DNA of 64,000 bases, from the NCBI RefSeq assembly GCF_000143685.1, contig NC_014328.1, forward strand, positions 2,418,001 to 2,482,000, read 5' to 3'. The notes below the pieces were generated by a model, which was not told the DNA's origin, did not search any database, and saw only the letters and a program-made list of their open reading frames with translations. Shown piece by piece: positions 52,621-62,777 of this stretch. Numbering within the stretch: position 1 is the first letter of the stretch; each line of letters begins with the position of its first letter. Source of the stretch: Clostridium ljungdahlii DSM 13528 (lineage in GTDB: Bacteria; Bacillota; Clostridia; Clostridiales; Clostridiaceae). The position numbers and the translations under genes were made by a program.

Positions 52621-53991
52621 TTACTTATTGGGAAAAGCGACTACTTTCTTTGTCCAATTACCTTTTAAATAATAGAAAGTCATACAAAGTGCTGTTGTTG
52701 CCCAGGTTATGGGATATGTAATTGCTACTCCCCTAACATCATGATAGAAATGCATTATAGTAAAGAGCAATATAATTCTAAGTATGCATATATTAGATAA
52801 TATAATCACCATTGGTGGAGCTGCTTTTCCTGCACCTCTTATAGTATCTCCCAATACTTCCAAAATAACATAAATCCAATAAAATGGAAATGAAGTGTTA
52901 ATTATTCTTATTCCGTAATCAATTACCACACTATCATGATTAAATATTCCAAAAACTTGGCGTCCAAATATCAACAAAAGCGTACTTGACACTATAGTTA
53001 CACCTATTTCCATTAGTATACATACCTTGGCTCCCTTTTTTACCCTTTCAATATTTCCTGCACCCATATTTTGCCCAGAAAATGTTGTAATTGCTTGTCC
53101 GAAAGCTACAATTGGAAGATAAATAGGTAATTCTACTTTAAAATATGCAGTAAATGCAACAATTGCATTTACACCAAGGCTATTAATATGATATTGTGCA
53201 AAAACATTTGACAATGTTATTACAATACTTTGAAGCCCGGACGGTATTCCAATTTTAAAAATAAGTAACAGTATTTCTTTATGTATTCGTATTTTTCTAA
53301 ATTGTAATCTATATTCGCCCTCTAAATGTGTCAAATAATATAATATCAGTACAGCAGTTGCAGTCTGGGATAAAAGCGTTGCCCATGCAACCCCATTAAC
53401 GCCATTTTCAAAAATAACTATAAACAATGCATCCATTAATACATGAACAATCCCACCAAAAAGTTGTATATACATTGGTGTTTTGGAATTACCCATGGCA
53501 CGTATAATACCAGAACCCATGTTATAGGTAATAATTGAAATGAGACTTAAAAAATAGATTCTTATATAGGAAACAGCCGGTTCCAATATTTCTCCTGGAA
53601 CATTCATCCACCTTAAGAAATATGGCACACCAATATAGCCAATAATGAAAAGCACTATTCCTCCAAGGAAACTCAATCCTATTGCCGTATGTATTGCATC
53701 TTTTAATTTCTCTTTTTTCCCCGATCCAACAATATTAGCAATAACAACACTTGCTCCTACTGACATCCCCGTAAAAAATCCTACTAAACAGGTAATAATC
53801 AAGGAACTAGCTCCAACTGCTGCTGCAGCTTCTTTGCCAAGATAATTCCCAACAAAAATCAAATCCACTGTATTATATAATTGTTGAATAATGCTTGCTG
53901 CAATCAGTGGCAGTGCAAAAAACAACACTTGTTTCCATATAATGCCCTCTGTTAAATTAGTACTCTTTTTCAAATTATTCATTTGCTTCAC
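52621..53991 (-). CDS. MATE-family efflux transporter
   Basis: A 456-residue, 12-helix membrane protein; GTG start at 53991 overlaps the methyltransferase stop (GTGA), with ATG at 53982 as alternative. Typical MATE features are FALPLIAASIIQQLYNTVDLIFVGNYLG (about residues 29-56) and ITTFSGQNMGAGNIERVKKG in the second half. It exports cationic drugs or metabolites by Na+ or H+ antiport. Coupled to a methyltransferase and the Nik/Opp operon, it might export a modified small molecule such as a metallophore; that is inference. Confidence 0.87.
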   Translation of the reverse strand: MKQMNNLKKSTNLTEGIIWKQVLFFALPLIAASIIQQLYNTVDLIFVGNYLGKEAAAAVGASSLIITCLVGFFTGMSVGASVVIANIVGSGKKEKLKDAIHTAIGLSFLGGIVLFIIGYIGVPYFLRWMNVPGEILEPAVSYIRIYFLSLISIITYNMGSGIIRAMGNSKTPMYIQLFGGIVHVLMDALFIVIFENGVNGVAWATLLSQTATAVLILYYLTHLEGEYRLQFRKIRIHKEILLLIFKIGIPSGLQSIVITLSNVFAQYHINSLGVNAIVAFTAYFKVELPIYLPIVAFGQAITTFSGQNMGAGNIERVKKGAKVCILMEIGVTIVSSTLLLIFGRQVFGIFNHDSVVIDYGIRIINTSFPFYWIYVILEVLGDTIRGAGKAAPPMVIILSNICILRIILLFTIMHFYHDVRGVAITYPITWATTALCMTFYYLKGNWTKKVVAFPNK

Positions 53992-54737
53992 TTTTTTGTC
54001 GCAGCCACCATGAACATGGGCGATGCTCCATACAATAGCTTTTCCTTATCATCCCAAAGGTCTTTTGTAATATCAGGGTTAAATGAAATGTCCTTGAAGT
54101 CCAATTCCTTTAGAACCTTTACATCCCAATCTGGACGCATGATTTTGCAAAGTGGAAGTTCATCATAGTCCAGTTTCATTTTTCCCTTGTCATCGCCAGA
54201 GTAGGTAGAGCCGTAAATACTGATGCACTCCTTCTCCCTTCGTTCTACTTCTTTTTTTAGTTCTTCATCATAATAGTGAAGATTCCAGTCGGCATCAAAA
54301 ATCAGAAGACGTCCACCAGGCCGCAAGATTCTCTGCCACTGTCGATATACATTCATGGGATCATGCAGCGTCCATGTAACATTTCTGCTGACTATCATAT
54401 CAAAAGAATTGTCTTCAAAGTTGAGCTTATGACAATCCATACGGGTGAATACAGGGCAAACACCTGATCTGGCGGAATTTTTCTGGGCTTTTTCCAACAT
54501 TCCTACAGAGCTGTCTATTCCAGTGACACGATGACCTGCCTGACTTAAAATAATGGCAAAAAAACCAGGGCCTGTCCCAGCATCAAGTATGTCCAGAACT
54601 AGCTTATCAGGCGCCTGACTTAAAATAAGCGACCTCCATTTATCCGGACGATAGCTCTTCAGTTCATCCTTTATTATATTGCTATAGTTATTAGAAGATT
54701 GGGTCCAGTGCATTTCAATGTTTTCCTGTAATGACAT
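53988..54737 (-). CDS. Class I SAM-dependent methyltransferase (copy 1)
   Basis: A 249-residue protein. Motif I LDAGTGPGFFAIILSQAGH with the GxGxG loop (about residues 52-70), acidic GIDSSVGML after it, FTRMDCHKLNFEDNSFDMIVSRN (motif II region) and LRPGGRLLIFDADW (motif III). Paralogue of 62778-63515 at the other end of the same operon. AGGAGGAA ribosome site. Acceptor unknown. Confidence 0.87.
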   Translation of the reverse strand: MSLQENIEMHWTQSSNNYSNIIKDELKSYRPDKWRSLILSQAPDKLVLDILDAGTGPGFFAIILSQAGHRVTGIDSSVGMLEKAQKNSARSGVCPVFTRMDCHKLNFEDNSFDMIVSRNVTWTLHDPMNVYRQWQRILRPGGRLLIFDADWNLHYYDEELKKEVERREKECISIYGSTYSGDDKGKMKLDYDELPLCKIMRPDWDVKVLKELDFKDISFNPDITKDLWDDKEKLLYGASPMFMVAATKK

Positions 54738-54837
54738 GTTAATTTCCTCCTATCTGATATATTTACATTTTTTAAAACAGGTTTTTTTATCTTATATTCT
54801 ATAAATAAATTACCTATATTTAAAATTTTGTTATTTA

Positions 54838-56388
54838 TCATTTTATGCTTACCTTACTATTTAATAAATAATACTCATCAGGATGCACTCTTACTCCAGT
54901 AACTGTATTTTTACTAACTACATTAAGCATTGATGTAGCAATAAATATATCTGCATTGTCATCCAATAGTTTCTGCTGTACTTGTATAGCAATATTATTT
55001 CTTGCCTGAATATCTTTTTGACCTTTGAATTTATCAATAAGGGAATCCACCTCTGGATTACTATATTTCCCATAATTTTCACTTCCATCACTTCTAAAAT
55101 ACTGCTCCAAGAATGTCTGTGGATCTCCTGTTACTGCAGTATTTACACTATATAAACAAAGATCAAAAATTCCACTTTTTATTTCTTTAGGAACTGATTC
55201 ATACGCTTGCAGCTTAGTGCCTATACCAATTTCTTTAAGGTTTGCCTGCATTGCTTGCGCAATTATAGGAAGCTCTGAACGACTTGTGTAAAAGGCTAAA
55301 TTCAGTTCTAATTTCTTACCATTTTTCTCTAATATGCCATCACCATCTGTATCTTTATATCCTGCATCGCTTAAAAGCTTAGCTGCTGCTGCTTTATCAT
55401 ACTTATATCCTGTAAGATTCTTATTTCCATAAGGTAAAGATTCTGAAAAAGGCCCAACTGCAGCTACAGCAGCACCCTTTAAAAGTTTTTTAGCATAAGT
55501 CTCTCTATCCACACTTAAAGCAATAGCCTTACGTACTGCTGAATCTTTTAAGAACTCATTATTCATATTTTCATATGACATTATTATTCTTAGACTAGTA
55601 ACTTTATCTATATTATATTTAGATTTATCCGCAAATAATGACATACTGTTGCCTGAAATGCCTGTTGCAACATCAATTTCTCCTGATTGTAGTGCCATTG
55701 CACGAGTATTATCATCTTTAATATATTTAAAAGTTGCCTCATCTAACTGTGCTTTGTCTCCCCAATAGTCTTTATTTTTTTCTACTACCACCTTTGAGTT
55801 TGGAACATATGATTTAACTTTGAAAGGTCCAGTGCACACAGGAGATTTAGCAAATGTGTCTGAAGCAGCATTAGTATCCATTATTATAGTAAGAGGATCT
55901 GCAATATTCCCCAAAAATGTTTCATTTGAAGTTTTAGTGGTTATAGTAAGATTCTGACCGTCTGCAGTTATAGACTTAATAAGTAATATCTTTTCTGTTC
56001 TTGGATTTACCTTTAATGCTCTTTCAAGAGATGATTTTACAGCTTTAGCCGTAACAGGTGTACCATTATGGAACTTAACACCTTCTCTAATATGAAACTT
56101 CCATGTCAAATCATCTACTCTTTTCCATGAATCAGCAAGGAGAGGTTCTATTTTCATATTCTTATTAAATTTAACCAAAGTTTCACCTACGCCGTATCTG
56201 GAAACCAACCAACCATTAAACCCAACAGCAGAATCTAAATTGGTTGAAACAGTATTTAATCCAAACACAATACTTTTTGGCTTTTCATTCCCACTTTTAT
56301 CAGAAGCTCCCCCGCTTGTACAAGCAACAAAGCTTGTACATAATAAAGCTATTGTAAGCATAATTGCTAATTTTTTTCTTATTTTCAT
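54838..56388 (-). CDS. Nik/Opp-type substrate-binding lipoprotein 1
   Basis: ATG at 56388 (AGGAGGAG upstream), 516 residues. Lipobox TSFVACTSGG; SBP_bac_5 family (oligopeptide/nickel-binding): VSRYGVGETLVKFNKNMKIEPLLADSWKR, FHIREGVKFHNGTPVTA, CTGPFKVKSYVPNSKVVVEKNKDYWG, AMALQSGEIDVAT. NikA-like length and motifs. It is about 75% like the second binding protein at 58970-60526; two binders for one permease suggests two ligands or metal-complex forms. Confidence 0.85.
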   Translation of the reverse strand: MKIRKKLAIMLTIALLCTSFVACTSGGASDKSGNEKPKSIVFGLNTVSTNLDSAVGFNGWLVSRYGVGETLVKFNKNMKIEPLLADSWKRVDDLTWKFHIREGVKFHNGTPVTAKAVKSSLERALKVNPRTEKILLIKSITADGQNLTITTKTSNETFLGNIADPLTIIMDTNAASDTFAKSPVCTGPFKVKSYVPNSKVVVEKNKDYWGDKAQLDEATFKYIKDDNTRAMALQSGEIDVATGISGNSMSLFADKSKYNIDKVTSLRIIMSYENMNNEFLKDSAVRKAIALSVDRETYAKKLLKGAAVAAVGPFSESLPYGNKNLTGYKYDKAAAAKLLSDAGYKDTDGDGILEKNGKKLELNLAFYTSRSELPIIAQAMQANLKEIGIGTKLQAYESVPKEIKSGIFDLCLYSVNTAVTGDPQTFLEQYFRSDGSENYGKYSNPEVDSLIDKFKGQKDIQARNNIAIQVQQKLLDDNADIFIATSMLNVVSKNTVTGVRVHPDEYYLLNSKVSIK

Positions 56389-56451
56389 CTGCAATCTCCT
56401 CCTAATCCAATATCACGTACTTTTAAATAGCTTCCCTTGGTTCTGTTTTTT

Positions 56452-57180
56452 TCAATTATTTATCTTTTCTCCGTAAGCCACCATAGGGCCATCCTTAATA
56501 ACACACAAACTACTAACCTGATAGAGTAATATTCCGTCCATCTCAGCAGCGTAGGTTTCCAAAACGTTGCCAAAATAATCTTTAATGTAACCTAATATTT
56601 CTCCTTTTTTAAAATTATCACCTACTCTTTTCGTTGGATACCAGCAGCCTGTGTATTCAGCCTTTTTACAAATCACCTTTCCAACATCCATAGGATGATA
56701 AGTTCTTTTAGAAACCTCCCCCTGTAAGACTTTTAAGTATCGCAGCACATTTCTAACATCCTCTTTTCCTAGTTTCACTTCTTCTTTCGACCACCGTCCC
56801 ATACAACCTCTCTCAATCAAAATACTAGGAATTCCACAGGAACCAGCATAATTATAAGAACCTCCACTGCCAGAAGGAGACTGCACCAAATAAGGGACAT
56901 TTACTAGTTCAGCCATACCTCTTGCTGCTTTAACGACTTCTGGAGCAGCTACTCCTACACAATATACATAGGGTGTTAGCTCTTCATACCCATCTCCACA
57001 ATGAAGATCAATATAATAATCTGCACTATGCCCTCCTCCAGAAATGAATACTGTTTTTCCTTCCTTTTCTCCGCAAATAATGGTAACTGGAAGTTCTATA
57101 TCCGTTCCCTTTACTTGTACATAACCTGATACTTTTTCTCCAGTTTTGGCACACATATTTCCTACTTTTATTGTTTGCAT
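56452..57180 (-). CDS. AstE/aspartoacylase-family protein with internal deletion
   Basis: ATG at 57180, about 242 residues. The family (M14-like zinc amidohydrolases) normally has VFISGGxHGGEYPG, about 80 more residues, then ADYYIDLHxGD. Here VFISGGGHS runs straight into ADYYIDLHCGDGYEE (about residues 48-70), so the HxxE zinc ligands and the region around them are missing while the frame is kept. The C-terminal beta part (GEILGYIKDYFGN) is intact. Probably inactive as a hydrolase, perhaps kept for binding. Between two ABC genes of the Nik/Opp operon. Confidence 0.72.
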   Translation of the reverse strand: MQTIKVGNMCAKTGEKVSGYVQVKGTDIELPVTIICGEKEGKTVFISGGGHSADYYIDLHCGDGYEELTPYVYCVGVAAPEVVKAARGMAELVNVPYLVQSPSGSGGSYNYAGSCGIPSILIERGCMGRWSKEEVKLGKEDVRNVLRYLKVLQGEVSKRTYHPMDVGKVICKKAEYTGCWYPTKRVGDNFKKGEILGYIKDYFGNVLETYAAEMDGILLYQVSSLCVIKDGPMVAYGEKINN

Positions 57181-57217
57181 CAATTATTACCTTCTCATAT
57201 AATCAGTTAAATCACTG

Positions 57218-58180
57218 CTATTCATCAGATAAATGACAGGCCACTAAATGACCTTTTTCTATTTCTTTTAATTCAGGTTTTTCCTTAAAGCATATATCTC
57301 TACATTTTGTACATCTGGAATTAAAACTGCAGCCTGGCTGTATATCAGAAGAGCTTGGCGGCTCACCTTTTATTATTTCTATTTCAGTATTTTCTCTTTT
57401 TTTAACAGAAAATACTGATGCTAAAAGTGCCTTTGTATATGGATGAACTGCAGCAGTAGTAAGCCTATCACTGTCAATCGTTTCAACAATACGTCCAAGA
57501 TACATTACGATAATTCTATCACTGATATTTCTAACCACTGCTAAGTCATGACATATAAAAATGTATGATAGTCCCTTTTCTTTTTTCAAATTTATAAGAA
57601 GTTTAAGCACCTGTTCCTGCACTGAAACATCTAAAGCAGAAGTAGCTTCATCACATATTATAATTTCGGGTGACAAAGATAGAGCTCTTGCTATTGCAAC
57701 TCTTTGCTTTTGTCCTCCACTTAGCTGATGGGGATATTTGTTCATAAATTCATCACTGATCCCCACCATTTGAAGGAGTTTCTTTGTCTTCAATTCCGCA
57801 TCAGCTTTATTCATAAGTTTAAAATTTAAAAGTGGCTCACTTATAATTTGTCCAATCCTCATACGGGGATTGAAGGATTCAGAAGGATCTTGAAATATCA
57901 TCTGGAGTTTTCTTCGATTTTGTCTAAGTTCTTCCCACTTCAACTTTGAAATATCTCTCTTATTATAAATAATCTCTCCTGAAGTCAAGGTTTCCAAATT
58001 GGTAATTACATTTGCTAAAGTACTTTTACCACAGCCACTTTCTCCAACTATCCCCAAGCATTCTCCTGAATATAGTTCTAAACTTACATTATCAACTGCA
58101 GTTAACTTTTTTCCATCCTGCAAATCAAATTGCTTTACAACATTCTTTATTGTCAATATTGGTTCTTTCTCTTGAAGCAA
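57218..58180 (-). CDS. Nik/Opp-type ABC ATPase (OppF/NikE class)
   Basis: Best start is TTG at 58180, 9 bases after GGAGG inside the previous gene; a longer frame to 58234 lacks a ribosome site. About 320 residues: Walker A GESGCGKST, signature LSGGQKQR, Walker B IIICDEATSALDV, and the C-terminal oligopeptide-transporter Cys cluster CSFNSRCTKCRDICF, which binds an iron-sulfur cluster in related ATPases. It pairs with 58125-58973. Confidence 0.87.
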   Translation of the reverse strand: MLQEKEPILTIKNVVKQFDLQDGKKLTAVDNVSLELYSGECLGIVGESGCGKSTLANVITNLETLTSGEIIYNKRDISKLKWEELRQNRRKLQMIFQDPSESFNPRMRIGQIISEPLLNFKLMNKADAELKTKKLLQMVGISDEFMNKYPHQLSGGQKQRVAIARALSLSPEIIICDEATSALDVSVQEQVLKLLINLKKEKGLSYIFICHDLAVVRNISDRIIVMYLGRIVETIDSDRLTTAAVHPYTKALLASVFSVKKRENTEIEIIKGEPPSSSDIQPGCSFNSRCTKCRDICFKEKPELKEIEKGHLVACHLSDE

Positions 58181-58973
58181 GATTACATTCCTCCAATTCA
58201 GGTATTGCTGATAAAAGTTTTTCAGTATACTCACACTTTGGATTGTTTATCACCTCATCCTTATTTTCCCACTCAACTAATTCACCACTTTGCATTACTC
58301 CTATTTTATCGCACATATAAGATGCTACTCCCATATTATGTGTAACTATTATTATGCTTGTATTAAAATTGTCTCTAAGCTCCATCATCTGTCTTACCAC
58401 CTGTGCTTGTACCGTTACATCAAGAGCACTGGTTGGCTCATCTGCCAATAATATTTCTGGTTCCATAGTCATGGCTATAGCTATACCTACTCTTTGCTTC
58501 ATACCTCCACTAAGTTCAAAAGGATAAGAATTCATTATACGCTTTGTATCAGGAAGTCTCATTTTTCCAAGCATATCAACTGCTTTGTCATATGCATCAG
58601 CTTTTGACATGTTAAAATGACTTCTTATGCTTTCAATGAATTGATTACCAACTTTTTTAATAGGAGTTAATGATCCTCCTGCATCCTGAAAAACAATAGC
58701 CATTCTATTACCACGTATTTCTTGCCATTCTTTCTTAGAATGCTTAAGAATATCTTTATCCTTATAAATTATATTTCCTGAAGAAATAGCAGCTCCTTTA
58801 GGTAATATACCTAGTATGGCACGTATAAGTGTTGATTTTCCACTGCCGCTTTCACCAACTATTCCTACTATCTCCTTACTTGCAATTGACATGCTTATAT
58901 TTTTTACAACAGGTTCTTGCATACCGTATTTTATTGATAAATTATTTATCCTTAAAATCTCTTCGCTCATCAT
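58125..58973 (-). CDS. Nik/Opp-type ABC ATPase (OppD/NikD class)
   Basis: 282 residues: Walker A GESGSGKST, FQDAGGSLTPIKKVGNQF Q-loop region, signature LSGGMKQR, Walker B ILLADEPTSALDV, switch THNMGVA. Shorter than OppD and lacking the C-terminal Cys cluster, like NikD. It overlaps the second binding-protein gene by 4 bases and the OppF-type gene by 56 bases. Confidence 0.87.
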   Translation of the reverse strand: MMSEEILRINNLSIKYGMQEPVVKNISMSIASKEIVGIVGESGSGKSTLIRAILGILPKGAAISSGNIIYKDKDILKHSKKEWQEIRGNRMAIVFQDAGGSLTPIKKVGNQFIESIRSHFNMSKADAYDKAVDMLGKMRLPDTKRIMNSYPFELSGGMKQRVGIAIAMTMEPEILLADEPTSALDVTVQAQVVRQMMELRDNFNTSIIIVTHNMGVASYMCDKIGVMQSGELVEWENKDEVINNPKCEYTEKLLSAIPELEECNLASRERTNIDNKECCKAI

Positions 58974-60526
58974 TTTATGCCTACCTTATTATCTAAAATA
59001 TAGTAGTCAAGAGGATACATTTTTAATCCACTGACAGTATTTTTGCTGACTATATTAAGCATTGGTGAAACAAGGAATATATATGCATTGTCATCTATTA
59101 ATTTCTGTTGTACCTTTGTAGCGACATCATATCTTGCTTCAATATTTTTCTCTGTTGTTAATTTATCAATTAGAGCATCAACTTCTGGATTACTATATCC
59201 GCCATGATTCTCACTTCCATCAGTTTTAAAATACATCTGTAAGAATGACTGAGGATCTCCTGTTACTGCTGTGTTTACACTTAATAAGCAAAGATCAAAA
59301 TTCTTGCTTTTTAAAACTGGATCAACGGATTCATAGGATTGTAATTTAATACTTATACCAATTTCTTTAAGGTTCGACTGCATTGCTTGTGCAATTATAG
59401 GAAGCTCTGAACGAGTTGTGTAAAAAGCTAAATTCAGTTCTAATTTCTTACCATTTTTTTCTAGTATGCCATCCCCATCTGTATCTTTATATCCTGCATC
59501 GCTTAAAAGCTTAGCTGCTGCTGCCTTATCATATTTATAACCTGTAAGATTCTTATTCCCAAATGGTAGTGATCCCGGGAAAGGTCCAACTGCAGGTACA
59601 GAACTACCCTTAAGAAGTGTTTTACCATAAGTATCTCTATCAACACCTAATGCAATAGCTTTGCGCACTGCTGGATCTTTTAAAAATTCATTATTAAAAT
59701 TTTCAAAGGACATAATTATTCTTAAACTTGAAATTTTGTCTATATTATATTTAGACTTATCTTTAAATAAAGGTAAATTGTTACTTGGAATATTAGTTGC
59801 TGCATCAATTTCACCAGATTGTAATGCCATTGCACGGGTGTTATCATCTTTAATATATTTAAAGGTTGCTTCATCTACCTTAGCTTTATCTCCCCAATAA
59901 TCTTTATTTCTTTCTACTACTACTGTTGAATTTGGAGTATATGATTTAACCTTAAAAGGGCCTGTACACACTGGAGCTTTAGCAAAGGTATCTTTTGCTG
60001 CAGTAGTATCTACTATTGTAGTAAGAGGGTCTGCAATATTCCCTAAAAGTGCTTCATGTGGTTTTTTAGTTTTCAATGTAAGTTCCTGTCCATTTGCAGT
60101 TATGCTATCAACAAGCAATATTTCACTGGTTCTTTTATTTAATTTTAATGCTCTTTCAAGAGATGCTTTTACCGCTTCAGCAGTAACTGTTTTACCACTA
60201 TGAAACTTAACCCCCTCTCTAATATGAAATTGCCACGTTAAAGCATCGATTCTTTTCCATGAATCAGCAAGAAGTGGTTCTATTTTCATTTCTGGGCTTA
60301 ATTTAACTAAAGTCTCTCCTACACCAAATCTTGAAACATACCAACCATTATATTCAAGAGCAGGATCCATATTAGTTTGAAACTGATTAAAACCAAAGGT
60401 AATACTTTTGGGATTGTTACTACTGCCTTTGTCAGCAGAATTCCCACCTGTACAGGCTGAAAAGCTTGTACATAATAACACTGTTGTAAATATTAATGCT
60501 AATTTTCTTTTTAATTTAAATTTCAT
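58970..60526 (-). CDS. Nik/Opp-type substrate-binding lipoprotein 2
   Basis: 518-residue SBP_bac_5 lipoprotein (lipobox TSFSACTGGN) with the same landmarks as 54838-56388: FHIREGVKFHSGKTVTA, CTGPFKVKSYTPNSTVVVERN, AMALQSGEIDAAT. Directly after the permeases, so it is the main binder of the transporter; the other copy lies downstream of the AstE-like gene. Confidence 0.86.
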   Translation of the reverse strand: MKFKLKRKLALIFTTVLLCTSFSACTGGNSADKGSSNNPKSITFGFNQFQTNMDPALEYNGWYVSRFGVGETLVKLSPEMKIEPLLADSWKRIDALTWQFHIREGVKFHSGKTVTAEAVKASLERALKLNKRTSEILLVDSITANGQELTLKTKKPHEALLGNIADPLTTIVDTTAAKDTFAKAPVCTGPFKVKSYTPNSTVVVERNKDYWGDKAKVDEATFKYIKDDNTRAMALQSGEIDAATNIPSNNLPLFKDKSKYNIDKISSLRIIMSFENFNNEFLKDPAVRKAIALGVDRDTYGKTLLKGSSVPAVGPFPGSLPFGNKNLTGYKYDKAAAAKLLSDAGYKDTDGDGILEKNGKKLELNLAFYTTRSELPIIAQAMQSNLKEIGISIKLQSYESVDPVLKSKNFDLCLLSVNTAVTGDPQSFLQMYFKTDGSENHGGYSNPEVDALIDKLTTEKNIEARYDVATKVQQKLIDDNAYIFLVSPMLNIVSKNTVSGLKMYPLDYYILDNKVGIK

Positions 60527-60548
60527 TTGTGTTCTCTCCTTTTAATAT

Positions 60549-61373
60549 TCATTGATTAGGATCTAATATATCCCTTATACTGTCTCCCAGTAAATTAAAT
60601 ATCATCACAGTTATAAATATTGCAGCACCTGGATATATCATAAGTCCTGGTGAAGTCTGCATGTAATTTCTACCTTCATTAAGCATATATCCCCATTCAG
60701 GAGTTGGCGGCTGAGCCCCAAGACCTAAAAATGAAAGAGATGATATTTCAAGCATCATAGTTCCTATGTCCATAGTAGCTATTACAATAAGCGATGGTAT
60801 TATATTAGGTAATATATATTTTAAAATTATTTGATATTCTTTAGCACCTCCCATTTTAGCTCCTTTAATGTACTCCTTTTTTCTTACAGACATTACTAAG
60901 CTTCGACTTACTCTTGCATATTTAACCCAATTCACTACAGCTAAAGCTATAACAACATTCATCGAACTAGGTCCAAGCACTCCTGCAATAGCTATAGCAA
61001 AAATAATACCTGGAAAAGCAAGAAAAATATCAGAAAATCTCATTATAATTGTGTCAACTATACCACCAAAATATGCGGCTATTGTTCCCAATGCTGTTCC
61101 AACTATAAATATTATTATAACTAGACAAAAAGTCATTTTTAGAGAAGTGGATGCTCCATATAACAATCTTGAAAGTAGACATCTTCCAAGGTTGTCTGTA
61201 CCTAATGGAAACTTACTGCTTCTACCTTGAAGTGCATTGGTCATATTTGTTTTAAGAGGATCATGAGGAGCTATGTAGTTCGCAGATAAACTTATTGAAA
61301 TTAAAATTACCGCTAATATGCATAGAAATATAAATAATTTATTTTTTTTTACAAACACCGTAAAGTTTTCCAT
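60549..61373 (-). CDS. Nik/Opp-type permease (OppC/NikC class)
   Basis: 274 residues, six helices. N-terminal SANYIAPHDPLKTNMTNALQGRS and LGTDNLGRCLLSRLLYGA are typical of the NikC/DppC class; the EAA loop is KEYIKGAKMGGAKEYQIILKYILPN (about residues 166-190). C-terminus SFLGLGAQPPTPEWGYML. Starts 1 base after the partner permease. Confidence 0.9.
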   Translation of the reverse strand: MENFTVFVKKNKLFIFLCILAVILISISLSANYIAPHDPLKTNMTNALQGRSSKFPLGTDNLGRCLLSRLLYGASTSLKMTFCLVIIIFIVGTALGTIAAYFGGIVDTIIMRFSDIFLAFPGIIFAIAIAGVLGPSSMNVVIALAVVNWVKYARVSRSLVMSVRKKEYIKGAKMGGAKEYQIILKYILPNIIPSLIVIATMDIGTMMLEISSLSFLGLGAQPPTPEWGYMLNEGRNYMQTSPGLMIYPGAAIFITVMIFNLLGDSIRDILDPNQ

Positions 61374-61374
61374 G

Positions 61375-62313
61375 TTAAGCCCTCTTTTCCAAACGAATCC
61401 TTGGATCTAGAAAATAATATGAAATGTCTACAATCATATTAATTAATACATATATAACCGTCATCCATACAACATATCCTTGTATTACTGGATAATCTCT
61501 GTTAAATATAGCTTCTACAGCTAACTTTCCAACTCCAGGCCAGGAAAAAATAGTCTCAACTATAGCTGTTCCTCCGAGTAAGGATCCTAAAGATAAGCCT
61601 AATAAAGTTACAATTGATAATAATGAACTCTTTAAAACGTGCCCAAATAGTATTGCGCTATCTTTAACTCCTCTAGCTTTAGCTCCAATTACATAATCCT
61701 TGGATATTTCTTCTAGTATAGCCGCCCTAAGCTGCCTTGTATATTTTGATGCCATTGCAATTGTCAAAGTAACTGCAGGTAATATAATACTTTTCCATCC
61801 TGTGTCACCCACAACCGGTAAAAGTTTAAATTTAATTGAAAATATATACATAAGTAATAATCCAACCCAAAATCCTGGCATAGATATTCCAAAAAAAGAT
61901 ATAATTCTAATTATATAATCTAATGCCTTGTTTTTATGTAATGCTGACGTAATACCCAAAGGCAGTGCTATAAACATCATCATAACAAGTGATGCACCTG
62001 CAAGCTTAAAAGTAGCTGGCAGAGCTACTAATATTAAATCTAACACAGGTCTGCTGTATTTATAGGAAGTACCAAAGTTTCCTGTAAATACACCACCTAA
62101 CCAATGTAAGTATTGAAATAAAAAAGGATTATTTAGTCCTAATTCTTCTCTAACTTTTTGTACAAGTTCTGGAGAAGGGGTTACACCTGTTGCACTAAGC
62201 ATCAAGAGTGCTGGATCACCTGGGGAAAAATATGTAAGTGCAAATGTTAAAAAAGTAATCCCAAATAAAACAGGTACTAAATGTAATAGCCTTTTCATTA
62301 TGTATTTTCGCAA
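61375..62313 (-). CDS. Nik/Opp-type permease (OppB/NikB class)
   Basis: About 312 residues (TTG at 62313 after AAGGGTGA, or ATG at 62298). N-terminal LLHLVPVLFGITFLTFALTYFSPGDPA, EAA loop ISKDYVIGAKARGVKDSAILFGHVLK, and C-terminal FSWPGVGKLAVEAIFNRDYPVIQGY match NikB/DppB. Forms the channel with 60549-61373. A hairpin at about 62381-62416 lies upstream and may reduce read-through from the His-rich gene. Confidence 0.9.
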   Translation of the reverse strand: MRKYIMKRLLHLVPVLFGITFLTFALTYFSPGDPALLMLSATGVTPSPELVQKVREELGLNNPFLFQYLHWLGGVFTGNFGTSYKYSRPVLDLILVALPATFKLAGASLVMMMFIALPLGITSALHKNKALDYIIRIISFFGISMPGFWVGLLLMYIFSIKFKLLPVVGDTGWKSIILPAVTLTIAMASKYTRQLRAAILEEISKDYVIGAKARGVKDSAILFGHVLKSSLLSIVTLLGLSLGSLLGGTAIVETIFSWPGVGKLAVEAIFNRDYPVIQGYVVWMTVIYVLINMIVDISYYFLDPRIRLEKRA

Positions 62314-62420
62314 ATTATTTTTTTCACCCTTTCCTGAAAATTGTAAAAGTACTTATAGAGTAATTTAAAATGCTTCACAGCAATGACCTACAAAATAATT
62401 ATTTGCAGGTCATTAGCATA

Positions 62421-62744
62421 TTACATACTTTTTTTAGCCTCTATAAGCATTTCATTAGACTTTTCCATAAATTCCACAGCTTTTTGTATTAACTCAGCTG
62501 TTTTCACTTTGTCCATTGCTTTTGACTTTTCAGCCCAGTTTTTAAATTCACCTTCATGAGATCTGTTATGTTCAACCCAGTGATCTAACAATATCTTTAA
62601 AGTTTTTTCTTCTTTATCTAAATCTGATACGCAGTCTTTTAATTCTTCACCTGCAGCAGCATGATCATGGTTGTGTTCACATTTATCACCGCTGCGATTC
62701 TCAATATGATGGTATTTATATTCATGTTCTCCATTAAAAATCAT
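62421..62744 (-). CDS. Small His-rich protein, likely metal-handling
   Basis: ATG at 62744 (GTG at 62756 overlaps the ribosome site), 107 residues. N-terminal third rich in His (EHEYKYHHIENRSGDKCEHNHDHAAAG with one Cys); C-terminal two-thirds helical (LLDHWVEHNRSHEGEFKNWAEKS, LIQKAVEFMEKSNEMLIEAKKS). The His cluster suggests Ni, Co or Zn binding. Between the methyltransferase and the permeases, which supports a metal (perhaps nickel) substrate for the operon. Confidence 0.7.
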   Translation of the reverse strand: MIFNGEHEYKYHHIENRSGDKCEHNHDHAAAGEELKDCVSDLDKEEKTLKILLDHWVEHNRSHEGEFKNWAEKSKAMDKVKTAELIQKAVEFMEKSNEMLIEAKKSM

Positions 62745-62777
62745 AAAGGTATTCACCTCCTTTCAGTCTTTTGTTGA

